Assembly (NCBI RefSeq): GCF_036250735.1
Contig: NZ_CP109430.1
Coordinates: forward strand, 4,836,001 to 4,900,000
Reading direction: 5' to 3'
DNA length: 64,000 nucleotides
Origin: Streptosporangium sp. NBC_01495
GTDB taxonomy: Bacteria > Actinomycetota > Actinomycetes > Streptosporangiales > Streptosporangiaceae
Part shown: positions 43,515-51,474 of the stretch, piece after piece
How the letters are laid out: each line of letters starts with the position of its first letter
How positions within the stretch are numbered: position 1 is the stretch's first letter
Notes under the pieces: generated by a model
What the model saw: the letters and a program-made list of their open reading frames with translations, nothing else
Database searches by the model: none
Told to the model about the DNA's origin: nothing
Translations under genes and position numbers: made by a program

Positions 43515-44911
43515 GCACGGTGAGCACTGTGAGCGCGGACGGCGTCCCCGGCCAGGACGTGATCGACGCCTTCCTGGCGAACGTGACCGACGCCGACCGG
43601 CCCGGCTCCGGCGTGTCACCGGCCGCCGTCGCCGACGAGCTGGCGGGCCTCGGCGTGAAGCCCGGCGCGGCGGTCGTGATCGCGATGCCCAACGGAAGGC
43701 CGCTGCTCGCCCTCTTCTTCGCGGTGCTGCTCGCCGGCGGGGTGCCGGTCCTCGTGCCCCCGTCGGCGAGCGCGGCGCGGATCGGGGCGATCGGACGCCG
43801 CTTCGGCGCCGACGCCCTGATCGCGCCCATGGTGAACGCCGAACGGTACGGCGCGCCGGCCAAGCACGGGCTCGGGGACGCCGAGATCGTGTTCTTTCCC
43901 TGGCCGGAGCGGCGGCACTACGCCGCCGGCGAGGTGATCCTGATGACGTCCGGCACGTCGGGCATCTTCAGTGGTTGCCTGCACGGCATCGGCTCCCTGC
44001 TGCGCAACGCCGGCATGCACGCGCACGCGGTCGGCCAGCGGGACACCGACACGGTGCTGCTCAATCTCCCGCTCCACTACTCCTACGGTCTCGTCGCCCA
44101 GGCGCTCGCGTCGCTGGTCACGGGCTCGCGCCTGGTCGTCTGCGGACCGCCGTTCACGCCTTCCGCGTACGCGGGGACGCTGCGCGAACAGCGCGTCACG
44201 TTCTCGTCGCTGACGCCGGCGCTGGTCGCCCGGCTGGCGGCGGGCGACGCCGCCTGGTCGCGGACCCTGCGGGTCCTCACCGTCGGCGGCGACCATCTCC
44301 ACCCCCGGTACGTCGAGCGGCTGCTCGCCGGGCATCCGGGGCTGGAGCTGTACCTGACGTACGGCCTCACCGAGGCGGGTCCCCGGGTCTCCACCCTGGC
44401 GGCCCACCTGGAACCGTCCCACCGGCACAGCTCGGTGGGGCTGCCGCTGCCCGGCGTCCGCACCGGCCTGCGCCCGTCCGCCCTCGGCGACGGCTCCCGG
44501 GAACTGCTGGTGGAGTCCGACACGGTGCTGCGCCGCCGGGTGCCGGACGACCGCGCCGACCCGCTGGTGGCACCCCGGACGATCGCCACCGGCGACCTCT
44601 TCGAGATCGACGACGACGGCTACCACTACTACAGGGGACGGCTGTCCGACTCGGTGGTCGTCAACGACGAGAAGGTGTGGCTGCCCTCCGTCCGGGAGAT
44701 CGCGGCGTCGATCCCCGGTGTGCTGCGGGCGACCACCCGGGTGTACCAGAGCGACGACGAGCGGCGGTACGACCTCGACGTCTACGTGGACCACCCGGAT
44801 CAGGCGCAGGCCACCGAGATCGAACGGACTCTCGGGCGCCTGCTGCTACGGGCGGAGAGACCCGCCCGGATCACGCTCCGCCCGATCTCGGACGCGGGCT
44901 GGCACAAGTGA
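43511..44911 (+). CDS. Acyl-AMP ligase/CoA-ligase-like enzyme
   Basis: A 466-residue member of the ANL superfamily. The P-loop-like motif reads M-T-S-G-T-S-G-I-F-S-G, lacking the usual Lys; L-T-Y-G-L-T-E-A-G-P-R is motif A5 and I-A-T-G-D-L-F-E-I-D is A7. The C-terminal domain is short, and the expected A10 Lys region is reduced to a terminal G-W-H-K. It probably activates a carboxylic starter or intermediate and loads it on one of the carrier proteins. GTG overlaps the previous stop by 4 bp. Confidence 0.82.
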   Translation: MSTVSTVSADGVPGQDVIDAFLANVTDADRPGSGVSPAAVADELAGLGVKPGAAVVIAMPNGRPLLALFFAVLLAGGVPVLVPPSASAARIGAIGRRFGADALIAPMVNAERYGAPAKHGLGDAEIVFFPWPERRHYAAGEVILMTSGTSGIFSGCLHGIGSLLRNAGMHAHAVGQRDTDTVLLNLPLHYSYGLVAQALASLVTGSRLVVCGPPFTPSAYAGTLREQRVTFSSLTPALVARLAAGDAAWSRTLRVLTVGGDHLHPRYVERLLAGHPGLELYLTYGLTEAGPRVSTLAAHLEPSHRHSSVGLPLPGVRTGLRPSALGDGSRELLVESDTVLRRRVPDDRADPLVAPRTIATGDLFEIDDDGYHYYRGRLSDSVVVNDEKVWLPSVREIAASIPGVLRATTRVYQSDDERRYDLDVYVDHPDQAQATEIERTLGRLLLRAERPARITLRPISDAGWHK

Positions 44912-44967
44912 GTACCGCATCGACCGGGCCGGCCGCGGCCCTCACGGCGAGGAAGCGGGGAGAGACG

Positions 44968-46734
44968 ATGAACGATCTTGAGCGGGGGGCCGGGACGGAC
45001 CGGCCGCCACCCGTGCTGCGGGCCGTCGCGGATCGGGTCCGCCTCACCCCGGACGCCGAGGCGGTCACGTTCCGCGGAAGCTCCGTGACATATCGCGAAC
45101 TCTGGACCCGATCGGAGCTCGTGGCCCGCCGACTCGCGGGTTTCGGTGCCGGCGTCGGTACCAGGGTCGGGCTCCACCTCGACCGATCGATCGAACTCGT
45201 GACGGCCCTCGTCGGCGTCATGCGGGCCGGCTGCGTCGCCGTCCCTCTCGACCCGGCCTACCCCGTGGACCGGCTGCGGTACATGTGCGCGGACGCCGGC
45301 GCCGATCTGGTGATCGGGCACGCGGATCACCTCGAACGGCTGGGCGGCCTCCGGCCGCTCGTCGCGGACGGCCCGCTGGTCTACGCGACCCGGCGGGCGG
45401 AGGACGAGGGCGCGGGACATCGCGCGCCACAGAGCGCCGAGCCGGATGCCTCGCCGGTCCACGCCACCCGGTGGGCGGAGGACGACGGTGCGGGACATCA
45501 CGCGCCGCGAGGCACCGAGACGGACGGCCCGCTCCCCCCCGTCTCCGGTGAGGATCTCGCCTACATCATGTACACCTCCGGCTCCACCGGACGGCCCAAG
45601 GGCGTCCTGTTCGAGCACCGGAACCTGGCCAACCTCATCGCCTGGCAAACGGCCGCGAGCGGCTGCGCCGAGGGAGACCGGACGCTGCAGTTCTCCCCGG
45701 CGGCCTTCGACGTCATATACCAGGAGGTTCTCACCACACTCGGGGAGGGCGGCACCGTCGTGTGCTGCACCGAGGACGAGCGGCTCGACCCGCAGTTCCT
45801 GTGGGAGCTGATCGCCCGCGAGCGGGTCAACCGGCTGTTCGTGCCGTTCGCCATGCTCCAGTCGCTCGCGCTCTTCGCGGACGACGTCACCCCCGGCCTC
45901 CACCCGCTCCGCGAGATCTACTCGACGGGCGAGCAGATGCAGTGCGGCGACAGGCTCCGCGCCATGTTCGGCAGGCTGCCCGGCTGCCGCCTGGCCAACC
46001 AGTGGGGAACGACGGAGACACACGTCGCGACCTGCCGGTGGTTGCCCGAGGACGTGGCGGAGTGGCCGCCGCTCCCGTCGATCGGGCAGCCGATCCGCGG
46101 CACGCGAATCCACGTGTGCGACGAGGACGGCAGGCCGCTGCCCCCGGGAGAGACCGGAGAGCTGTGGATCGCCGGGGAGGGCGTCGGGCCGGGGTTCGTG
46201 AACCTGCCGGACCGCACCGCGCGGAGCTACGTGCCCGATCCCCTGGACCCGGCCGTCCGCGCCTACCGCACCGGAGATCTCGGACGGGTGGGCGAGGACG
46301 GGGACCTCGAATGCCTCGGCCGGCGGGACAGCCAGGTCAAGCTGCGCGGTTTCCGGGTCGAACTCGGGGAGATCGAGACCCTGCTCACCTCGATGCCCTC
46401 CGTCGCCGAGGCGGTGGTCGCGGTGGTGGGCGAGGACGCGGAGGACCAGCGCCTGCGGGCGTTCGTGGTGGCCACGTCGCTGCCGTTCGACCGTGCCGAG
46501 GTGCTGGCCATGCTCCGCGACAAGGTTCCCGCCCACATGGTGCCGTCGCACATCGAGGTGGTCTCCTCGTTCCCCAGGACCCCGAGCGGCAAGCTGGACC
46601 GGCTGGCCGTCGCCACCCCGGCGACCGTGCCAGGTTCCGCGCCATCACCCGGCTCCGGCCCCATGCCCGGCTCCCCGCCACCATCCGGCTCCGGCCCCGT
46701 ACAAGGAACGGAGACGGGGGCCATCGACCAGTGA
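44968..46734 (+). CDS. Free-standing NRPS adenylation domain
   Basis: A 588-residue amino-acid-activating domain without carrier. Motifs: Y-T-S-G-S-T-G-R-P-K-G (A3), F-D-V-I-Y-Q-E (A4), N-Q-W-G-T-T-E (A5), Y-R-T-G-D-L (A7), L-R-G-F-R-V-E-L-G-E-I-E (A8) and A10 Lys in T-P-S-G-K-L-D-R. The amino acid is not predicted with confidence. An exact-length tandem repeat of 78 bp (45370-45447 and 45448-45525) inserts two 26-residue copies between A2 and A3, and the C terminus is a Pro/Gly/Ser tail. ATG 44968 has GGGGAGAG upstream; a coupled GTG at 44908 is the alternative. It may load the stand-alone PCP at 27193. Confidence 0.9.
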   Translation: MNDLERGAGTDRPPPVLRAVADRVRLTPDAEAVTFRGSSVTYRELWTRSELVARRLAGFGAGVGTRVGLHLDRSIELVTALVGVMRAGCVAVPLDPAYPVDRLRYMCADAGADLVIGHADHLERLGGLRPLVADGPLVYATRRAEDEGAGHRAPQSAEPDASPVHATRWAEDDGAGHHAPRGTETDGPLPPVSGEDLAYIMYTSGSTGRPKGVLFEHRNLANLIAWQTAASGCAEGDRTLQFSPAAFDVIYQEVLTTLGEGGTVVCCTEDERLDPQFLWELIARERVNRLFVPFAMLQSLALFADDVTPGLHPLREIYSTGEQMQCGDRLRAMFGRLPGCRLANQWGTTETHVATCRWLPEDVAEWPPLPSIGQPIRGTRIHVCDEDGRPLPPGETGELWIAGEGVGPGFVNLPDRTARSYVPDPLDPAVRAYRTGDLGRVGEDGDLECLGRRDSQVKLRGFRVELGEIETLLTSMPSVAEAVVAVVGEDAEDQRLRAFVVATSLPFDRAEVLAMLRDKVPAHMVPSHIEVVSSFPRTPSGKLDRLAVATPATVPGSAPSPGSGPMPGSPPPSGSGPVQGTETGAIDQ

Positions 46735-46769
46735 TCGGACAGGCCCTTCGGCCGCGACCCGCCGACGAC

Positions 46770-46840
46770 CAGGCAGAAGGCGGTTTCGGTACCACCGCCG
46801 TCGACACCCGCAAATATCCTGTCAACGCCGTACCGCTGTG
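46770..46840 (-). pseudogene. N-terminal remnant of a BadF/BadG-type sugar kinase gene
   Basis: Directly after the AgaS-like gene, the minus strand reads V-D-R-I-F-A-G-V-D-G-G-G-T-E-T-A-F-C-L-V. This is the start of BadF/BadG-type N-acetylglucosamine-kinase-like ATPases, whose phosphate-1 motif is D-G-G-G-T-x-T. After about 20 residues homology stops at the end of the NRPS/PKS cluster, and no in-frame start codon remains before it. A kinase belongs naturally behind gatZ-agaS genes. The gene was probably cut when the cluster arrived or a deletion occurred. Confidence 0.55.
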
Positions 46841-46843
46841 ATG

Positions 46844-47998
46844 TCAGTGCCGCAACCGGTGCAGGGTGACACCTCGCACCACTCGGTTGACCTCCCCCGA
46901 GGGGAACGGGTTGTCGGGCCGGGTTCCCCGGAGCACGGCGGCGTTGAGGCCGATGAGCTGGGCGCACACGACGGCGGGCAGGGCCAGCGCCGCGTCCTCG
47001 ATGTCCTCGGCACCGTGGAGCGGCCAGTTCCCCTCGCCCGGCGCGCCGTCGATCCCGGCTCCGATCGCGATGACACTGCCGGGCGCCATGGTCGAGCGCA
47101 GTTCCGCGATGATGTCCAGGTCGTACCGGCGGGTGTACGGGTCGTTCGACACGTACACGATCACGACGGTGCGCTCGTTCAGTACGGCCTTGGGGCCGTG
47201 GCGGAATCCCAGGGCGGAGTCCGAGGTCGCGACGATCGCCCCGCCGGTCAGTTCGAGCGCCTTCAGCGCCGACTCCGCGGCCAGCCCCCTGAGCGCCCCG
47301 CTGCCCAGGTAGACGATCCGTTCGGGCTCGCGGGCCAGCAGCGCGCCGATGTCCTCGTCGAAGACGCCGTCCCGCGTGATCCGCTCGGCTGTCCGGGCCA
47401 GCCGCTCCGCGACACCGGCGTAGGCGGTTCCGCCGAGGGTGAGCAGGGCGGCGAGCGTCATTCCGGTGAAACTCGATGTCATCGCGAAGCCACGGTCGTT
47501 GGAGGCGGGCGGCATCAGGAGCACACACGAGGCGGTCCTCCCGGAATGTTCCCGAGCCAGCCGCCCCTCCTCATTGCAGGTGATCACGAGGTGGTGCACC
47601 TCCGACAGGCACTGTTCGGCGAGTTCGGTGGCCGCGAGGCTCTCCGGGCTGTCCCCGGACCGGGCGAAGGAGACGAGAAGGGTCGGCGGATCCTCGGCGA
47701 AGCAGCCTCGCGGGTCGGCGACGATGTCCGTGGTGGACACGGCGTCGACTCGTCGCCCGAGCCGCCGAGCCAGTGTCGTGGCCGGCACCTGCCCCGCGAA
47801 GCCCGAGGTACCGGCGCCGGTGAGCACCACGCGCAGGTGGTCGCGGGCCACCAGCGGCTGGAGGAAGCCGTCGAGCGCGGCCCGGGAGGCGGTGACGATA
47901 CCGTCGACATCCCGCCAGATGCCGGGCTGCTGCATGATCTCGCGGACAGTGTCATCGGCCCCGGCGTTGCGAGCCAGGGCGCCGAGAAGGCCGGTCAC
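46844..47998 (-). CDS. AgaS-like SIS-domain ketose/aldose isomerase or deaminase
   Basis: A 384-residue double-SIS protein, the length of E. coli AgaS. Phosphosugar-binding motifs: V-L-T-G-A-G-T-S-G-F-A-G, V-S-F-A-R-S-G-D-S-P-E-S in the first domain, and Y-L-G-S-G-A-L-R-G-L-A and F-R-H-G-P-K in the second. Relatives isomerise or deaminate amino-sugar phosphates such as galactosamine-6-P to tagatose-6-P. GTG 47998 overlaps the gatZ-like stop as GTGA. It forms an operon with the tagatose-bisphosphate aldolase subunit and, originally, a kinase. Confidence 0.88.
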   Translation of the reverse strand: MTGLLGALARNAGADDTVREIMQQPGIWRDVDGIVTASRAALDGFLQPLVARDHLRVVLTGAGTSGFAGQVPATTLARRLGRRVDAVSTTDIVADPRGCFAEDPPTLLVSFARSGDSPESLAATELAEQCLSEVHHLVITCNEEGRLAREHSGRTASCVLLMPPASNDRGFAMTSSFTGMTLAALLTLGGTAYAGVAERLARTAERITRDGVFDEDIGALLAREPERIVYLGSGALRGLAAESALKALELTGGAIVATSDSALGFRHGPKAVLNERTVVIVYVSNDPYTRRYDLDIIAELRSTMAPGSVIAIGAGIDGAPGEGNWPLHGAEDIEDAALALPAVVCAQLIGLNAAVLRGTRPDNPFPSGEVNRVVRGVTLHRLRH

Positions 47999-49290
47999 GA
48001 ATACTCCCTGTGGTGGGGATCGCACGCGCGGTCGTAGCCGCGCAGCACATCGCGGATGTGGTCGATCACCAACGCCCGCGGCGTCGCGGCGAGTTCCCCG
48101 CGGCGAACGCGCGCGTACTGACCGGGCAGATAGGCGCTGAGGAGCGGCAGGGGGATGTCCCGTGCCGCGAGGTTGCCGAAAAGCCGCTCCTGCGCTTCGG
48201 TCACCTCGGGATCGGGCCAGTAGTAGCGCATCCGGTCGCTGTAGCTGTAGCGCCGGGCGAGGCGCCGCTCGGTGTCGTCGCTCGGGTAGTAGTCCTCCCA
48301 GCGGTCGGGCTCTGCGAGCATCCGCTGTTCGACGGCCTCGGGCAGCCGGGACCGTTCGCCCACGGGCACCAGTTCGTCCTCGATGGCCGCGAGAGCGAAC
48401 AGCGCCTCACGGAGCGCGAAGGTCAGACCGGGACCGACCTTGAGGACGGCCCAGTGGTCCTTGACCAGTGCTGTGAGCGCTTCGGCCAGTTGGTAGTCGG
48501 TCGAGTGCGCCTCGAACGCCATGGTGGGCTCCTCGTTGAGGACCGCTCCGAGCTCCGCGGTCCTCTCCGGCCGGTAGTCGACCACCCGCTGATGGTCGAA
48601 CTCCACACCCGGCTGGACGACGAGTGCCATGACGCGGGGCCAGACGTCCTCGAGTCCGTGCCCGGCGAACGCCTCGCGGTGACGTTCCAGGGTCGCCCGT
48701 GCGGCCCGCGCCGAGGTGGGCACGAGTTCGTTCAGCGTTTCGTGGGCGCCACCGGGCGTCGGCACCTCCGTTCCGATCACGTAGCGGATCCGGGCGGCGC
48801 CGCGCTCCCCCGCCGTGTCCTCGGCCACACGTATCAGCCGGGCGGCGCGTTCGGCGACCACGTCGTCGGTGAGCGGCGTGGGATCGCCCGCGCAGGGGAA
48901 GCTGCAGTCCAGGTGGATTTTGGTGAAACCGGCCGCGACGTAGGCGGCGACAAGGGCTTCGGCCCGCTCCATCGCCTGGTCCGGTGGCAGTGCGCGCCAC
49001 CGGTTGGGGCCAAGGTGGTCACCGCCGAGGATGACGCGGTCCAGCGGCAGATCCTGTTCGGCGGCGATGGCGTACACCAGGTCACGGAAGTCGCCGGGCC
49101 GCATGCCCGTGTAACCGCCGTACTGGTCGACCTGGTTGGAGGTCGCCTCCACCAGGACTTGCCTCCCGGTTTCGCGCGCCTGGAGCACGGCCGCCTCGAT
49201 CACCAGCGGATGCGCCGAACAGACGGAGGCGATGCCCCTGGGCTCACCTGCCTTCTGACGCCGGACCACCTCGTCCAACAAGCTCCACAT
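47995..49290 (-). CDS. Tagatose-1,6-bisphosphate aldolase non-catalytic subunit-like protein (GatZ/KbaZ)
   Basis: A 431-residue member of the GatZ/KbaZ family. Recognisable segments: G-I-A-S-V-C-S-A-H-P-L-V-I-E-A-A, V-E-A-T-S-N-Q-V-D-Q-Y-G-G-Y-T-G-M, G-G-D-H-L-G-P-N-R-W and I-H-L-D-C-S-F-P-C-A-G-D. In enterics it supports the catalytic GatY/KbaY aldolase, but no GatY is seen here, so the protein may act with a distant partner or alone. AGGAG precedes the ATG. Divergent from a GntR regulator across repeated TGGT motifs. Confidence 0.9.
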   Translation of the reverse strand: MWSLLDEVVRRQKAGEPRGIASVCSAHPLVIEAAVLQARETGRQVLVEATSNQVDQYGGYTGMRPGDFRDLVYAIAAEQDLPLDRVILGGDHLGPNRWRALPPDQAMERAEALVAAYVAAGFTKIHLDCSFPCAGDPTPLTDDVVAERAARLIRVAEDTAGERGAARIRYVIGTEVPTPGGAHETLNELVPTSARAARATLERHREAFAGHGLEDVWPRVMALVVQPGVEFDHQRVVDYRPERTAELGAVLNEEPTMAFEAHSTDYQLAEALTALVKDHWAVLKVGPGLTFALREALFALAAIEDELVPVGERSRLPEAVEQRMLAEPDRWEDYYPSDDTERRLARRYSYSDRMRYYWPDPEVTEAQERLFGNLAARDIPLPLLSAYLPGQYARVRRGELAATPRALVIDHIRDVLRGYDRACDPHHREYS

Positions 49291-49363
49291 GATCCGCTCC
49301 TGTTCCTGCCCTGTGTTCCGGGGCGCGGCGCGTTCTTACAGCCGGCGACAAGCCGGAACAGTA

Positions 49364-49412
49364 CTGGTCTGATTTCTGGTCGTCAATGGTCGGAAACTGG
49401 TATGGTTCTGGT
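49364..49412. promoter_or_regulatory. Phased (C/A)TGGT repeat array in the gatZ/GntR divergent promoter
   Basis: CTGGT or ATGGT pentamers start at 49364, 49376, 49386, 49397 and 49408, steps of 12, 10, 11 and 11 bp, so they lie on one face of the helix. CTGGTATG occurs twice. The first copy reads ACTGGTCT, a half-site like those of HutC-type GntR operators. Likely the binding array of the adjacent GntR protein, repressing both directions. TATGGT at 49401-49406 could be the -10 of the GntR gene. Confidence 0.55.
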
Positions 49413-50183
49413 ATGACTCCCTCGGATGTCCCCTCCTTCCCCCAAGGCCTGCTGAGCGATGACGCCCTGCCCCGCTACGTCCAGGTCGCCGCACGGCTCT
49501 GGGATGACATCTCGGCCCGCGGCGCCAGGACGGGAGACCGGCTGCCCTCGGAGCGGAGCCTGGCCACGCGATACGAGGTGTCGCGGGAAACGCTGCGCGC
49601 CGCTCTGGCCGAACTGGCGGGCCGGGGCCTGCTCGAGTCCGCCGCGGCCCGCGGCTGGTTCGTCACCGGCGGGGGCCGGACCGTCACACCGGCGGGCGGG
49701 CACACGGTGGAGGGGTTCGCCGACTACGCCCTGAAGCACGGTCTGGCCACCCGCAGCCAGGTGCTGGAATCGGGAACCAGGCCGGCGACCGTGAATGAGG
49801 CCGAGACGCTGCGCATCGGCCCGGGAGCCACGCTGTTCGAGATACGGCGACTGCGTTTCCTCGACGACCTCGTCGTCGTACTGGAGCACAACCGGGTGCC
49901 CCTGACGCTCTGTCCCGCGCTGGCCGACACCGACTTCACCGCCGCGTCGCTCTACGCGACCCTGCGAAGCGCCGATCCGGCACAGCTCCCCCGGGTCGCG
50001 GACTACTCGGTGGAGGCACGGCAGCCCGAGACTCGGGAGCGGGATCTGCTGGAGATCAAGGACGGGACTCCGGTGCTGGTCGCCGAGCAGCTCTCCTTCA
50101 ACCAGGACGGGCGGCCACTCGAGCTGACGGTGCAGGTCTACCGAGGAGACCGCTACCGCTTCCGGGCCTCCATCACCGACTGA
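49413..50183 (+). CDS. GntR/HutC-family transcriptional regulator
   Basis: A 256-residue regulator: the winged helix-turn-helix (G-D-R-L-P-S-E-R-S-L-A-T-R-Y-E-V-S-R-E-T-L-R-A-A-L) is followed by a UTRA ligand domain (L-F-E-I-R-R-L-R, E-H-N-R-V-P, L-V-A-E-Q-L-S-F-N-Q-D-G). Such proteins sense sugar phosphates and repress catabolic genes. ATG 49413 is preferred (ATG 49386 is in frame). It has no ribosome-binding site, and a -10-like TATGGT ends 7 bp upstream, so the mRNA is probably leaderless. Divergent from gatZ-agaS. Confidence 0.9.
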   Translation: MTPSDVPSFPQGLLSDDALPRYVQVAARLWDDISARGARTGDRLPSERSLATRYEVSRETLRAALAELAGRGLLESAAARGWFVTGGGRTVTPAGGHTVEGFADYALKHGLATRSQVLESGTRPATVNEAETLRIGPGATLFEIRRLRFLDDLVVVLEHNRVPLTLCPALADTDFTAASLYATLRSADPAQLPRVADYSVEARQPETRERDLLEIKDGTPVLVAEQLSFNQDGRPLELTVQVYRGDRYRFRASITD

Positions 50184-50291
50184 CGGGGAGGGTGTGCCGT
50201 GGCGACGCCGCCGATCGGCCCGTCCCGACACCGGGCGGGGCGTTCGGGTGGCCGGCCGCGCAGGAGGAGCGCCGCTCGGCCCGTGAGGTAC

Positions 50292-50314
50292 GGTCGGTAA
50301 TTCTCTCACCGACC
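50292..50314 (+). promoter_or_regulatory. Inverted repeat touching the ribosome-binding site of the Gfo/Idh gene
   Basis: GGTCGGT (50292-50298) and ACCGACC (50308-50314) flank a 9-bp spacer, and the right arm directly abuts the AGGAGG ribosome-binding site. It may be a repressor site, or an RNA hairpin that limits ribosome access. Confidence 0.4.
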
Positions 50315-50325
50315 AGGAGGACGTC

Positions 50326-51240
50326 GTGCGCATCGCCATCGCCGGACTGGCCACCAGCCACCCCTACACCGACGCCCGCACCCTCGCCTCCCGCGCCGGC
50401 CTCATCGTGTGGGAGGAGGACCGGGCCCGGCTGGCCCGCTTCACGGAGGAACACCCCGCGGCCGAGGTCGCCGGCGGGCTGGACGATCTGCTCGCCGCTC
50501 GCCCCGACGGGGTGGTGCTGACCGTGCCGAACCCGGGGGTGGCTCCCGCGCTCGCCCGGGTGCTGGCGGCGGACCTGCCGTGCTTCGTCAACAAGCCGGC
50601 CGCCGCGACCGCCGCCCAGCTCGCCGCCGTCGACGCGGCGGCCTCCTCCCGGCCCAAGCTGGTGCTGTCCACCTCGGTGCTGCGTTTCGCGCCCGCCTTC
50701 ACCGCCCTGGTGGCCGAGGACCTCGGGGAGGTGCTCTCGGTGCGGGCCACCGTACGGCACGACGTGGGCCTGTGGGCGGGCGGCCACAACCCGTGGCAGG
50801 ACGATCCGGCCGTGGGCGGCGGCACGATGGTGACGATGGGCGTGCACGGCGTGGAACTGCTGGTCGCCCTTCTCGGCCCCGCCGTGAGGCTGGCCGGGGC
50901 GGCGGCCGCCACCCGCTCCTACACCGCTCTGAAGTCGGAGGACACCGGCGTCATGGCGCTGGCCTGGGAGAACGGCGTCGTCGGCGCCGTGGAGGTCATC
51001 GGGGTCACCGACGAGGAGTCTTACACGGTCAGCGTCCACACCCGCGCCGGCACCCGCGAGGTCGTGGTGGAGCCCGGCGCCGACCCCCTCTCCGGCCTGG
51101 GCTACCGGGGGACCGTGGAGGCGTTCCTCGCCATGGTGGGCGGCGCCCCGAGCCCGGTGCCCTGGGAGCAGACCAGGGCCGTACTCGGCATGCTGGTGTC
51201 CGCCCGCGAGGCCTGCGCCCAGGGCGTTTACCAAAGCTGA
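50326..51240 (+). CDS. Gfo/Idh/MocA-family oxidoreductase
   Basis: A 304-residue NAD(P)-dependent sugar or cyclitol dehydrogenase. The N-terminal nucleotide fold starts M-R-I-A-I-A-G-L-A-T-S-H-P-Y, with the usual P-D-G-V-V-L-T-V-P-N-P, F-V-N-K-P-A-A (the E-K-P motif, here N-K-P) and G-G-G-T-M-V-T-M-G-V-H-G-V-E-L-L. GTG 50326 has AGGAGG five bases upstream. It stands between the GntR gene and an IS remnant. The Glu-to-Asn change beside the conserved Lys is atypical for the family and could alter cofactor contacts. Confidence 0.85.
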   Translation: MRIAIAGLATSHPYTDARTLASRAGLIVWEEDRARLARFTEEHPAAEVAGGLDDLLAARPDGVVLTVPNPGVAPALARVLAADLPCFVNKPAAATAAQLAAVDAAASSRPKLVLSTSVLRFAPAFTALVAEDLGEVLSVRATVRHDVGLWAGGHNPWQDDPAVGGGTMVTMGVHGVELLVALLGPAVRLAGAAAATRSYTALKSEDTGVMALAWENGVVGAVEVIGVTDEESYTVSVHTRAGTREVVVEPGADPLSGLGYRGTVEAFLAMVGGAPSPVPWEQTRAVLGMLVSAREACAQGVYQS

Positions 51241-51249
51241 TCAGAGCCG

Positions 51250-51372
51250 TTCCGCTGATCGCGGTGACGAGGATGGCGGCTTCGTAGCGGACGGCGAGCC
51301 TGTCATACCGGGTGGCGGCGGCGCGACGGCGTTTGAGCCGGTTGAAGCCGGCTCGGCCCCACGGCGGACGTT
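51250..51372 (-). mobile_element. Remnant of an IS5-type transposase gene
   Basis: On the minus strand the frame encodes R-P-P-W-G-R-A-G-F-N-R-L-K-R-R-R-A-A-A-T, then R-Y-D-R-L-A-V-R-Y-E-A-A-I-L-V-T-A-I. This is the C-terminal end of IS5/IS1247-type DDE transposases. About 40 codons remain; the catalytic core, the natural stop and both terminal repeats are absent. It lies between the Gfo/Idh gene and the promoter of the epimerase-like gene, marking an old insertion or rearrangement point. Confidence 0.65.
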
Positions 51373-51413
51373 GACACACGCCCAGGGGTCCCGTCCGCCA
51401 CGCCGGGCGGGCG

Positions 51414-51454
51414 TTGACAGCCGAACTCTCCCCCAGTTACGGTCTGGACCGTAA
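51414..51454 (+). promoter_or_regulatory. Promoter with perfect 18-bp operator (site 1)
   Basis: TTGACA (51414-51419) is followed after 17-18 bp by a -10 position that overlaps the perfect palindrome TTACGGTCTGGACCGTAA (51437-51454), 20 bp before the GTG of the epimerase-like gene. Binding there would block RNA polymerase. It is the best copy of a motif found five times in this region. A near repeat of the -35 region (GGCGGACGTTGACA, 51363-51376) lies upstream. Confidence 0.7.
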
Positions 51455-51474
51455 ATAATAGTGAGGAGTTCCGC

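Noticed and set aside
27193-46734. Assignment of the cluster to aryl polyenes or enediynes
   Set aside because: The short KS-like protein recalls aryl-polyene clusters, but no ammonia-lyase, ketoreductase or enediyne-type iterative PKS is present.
46779-46799. GGCGGT-N9-ACCGCC hairpin as a terminator between convergent genes
   Set aside because: The stem lies inside the kinase remnant and derives from its D-G-G-G-T codons, so pairing is probably incidental, though it may still slow polymerase.
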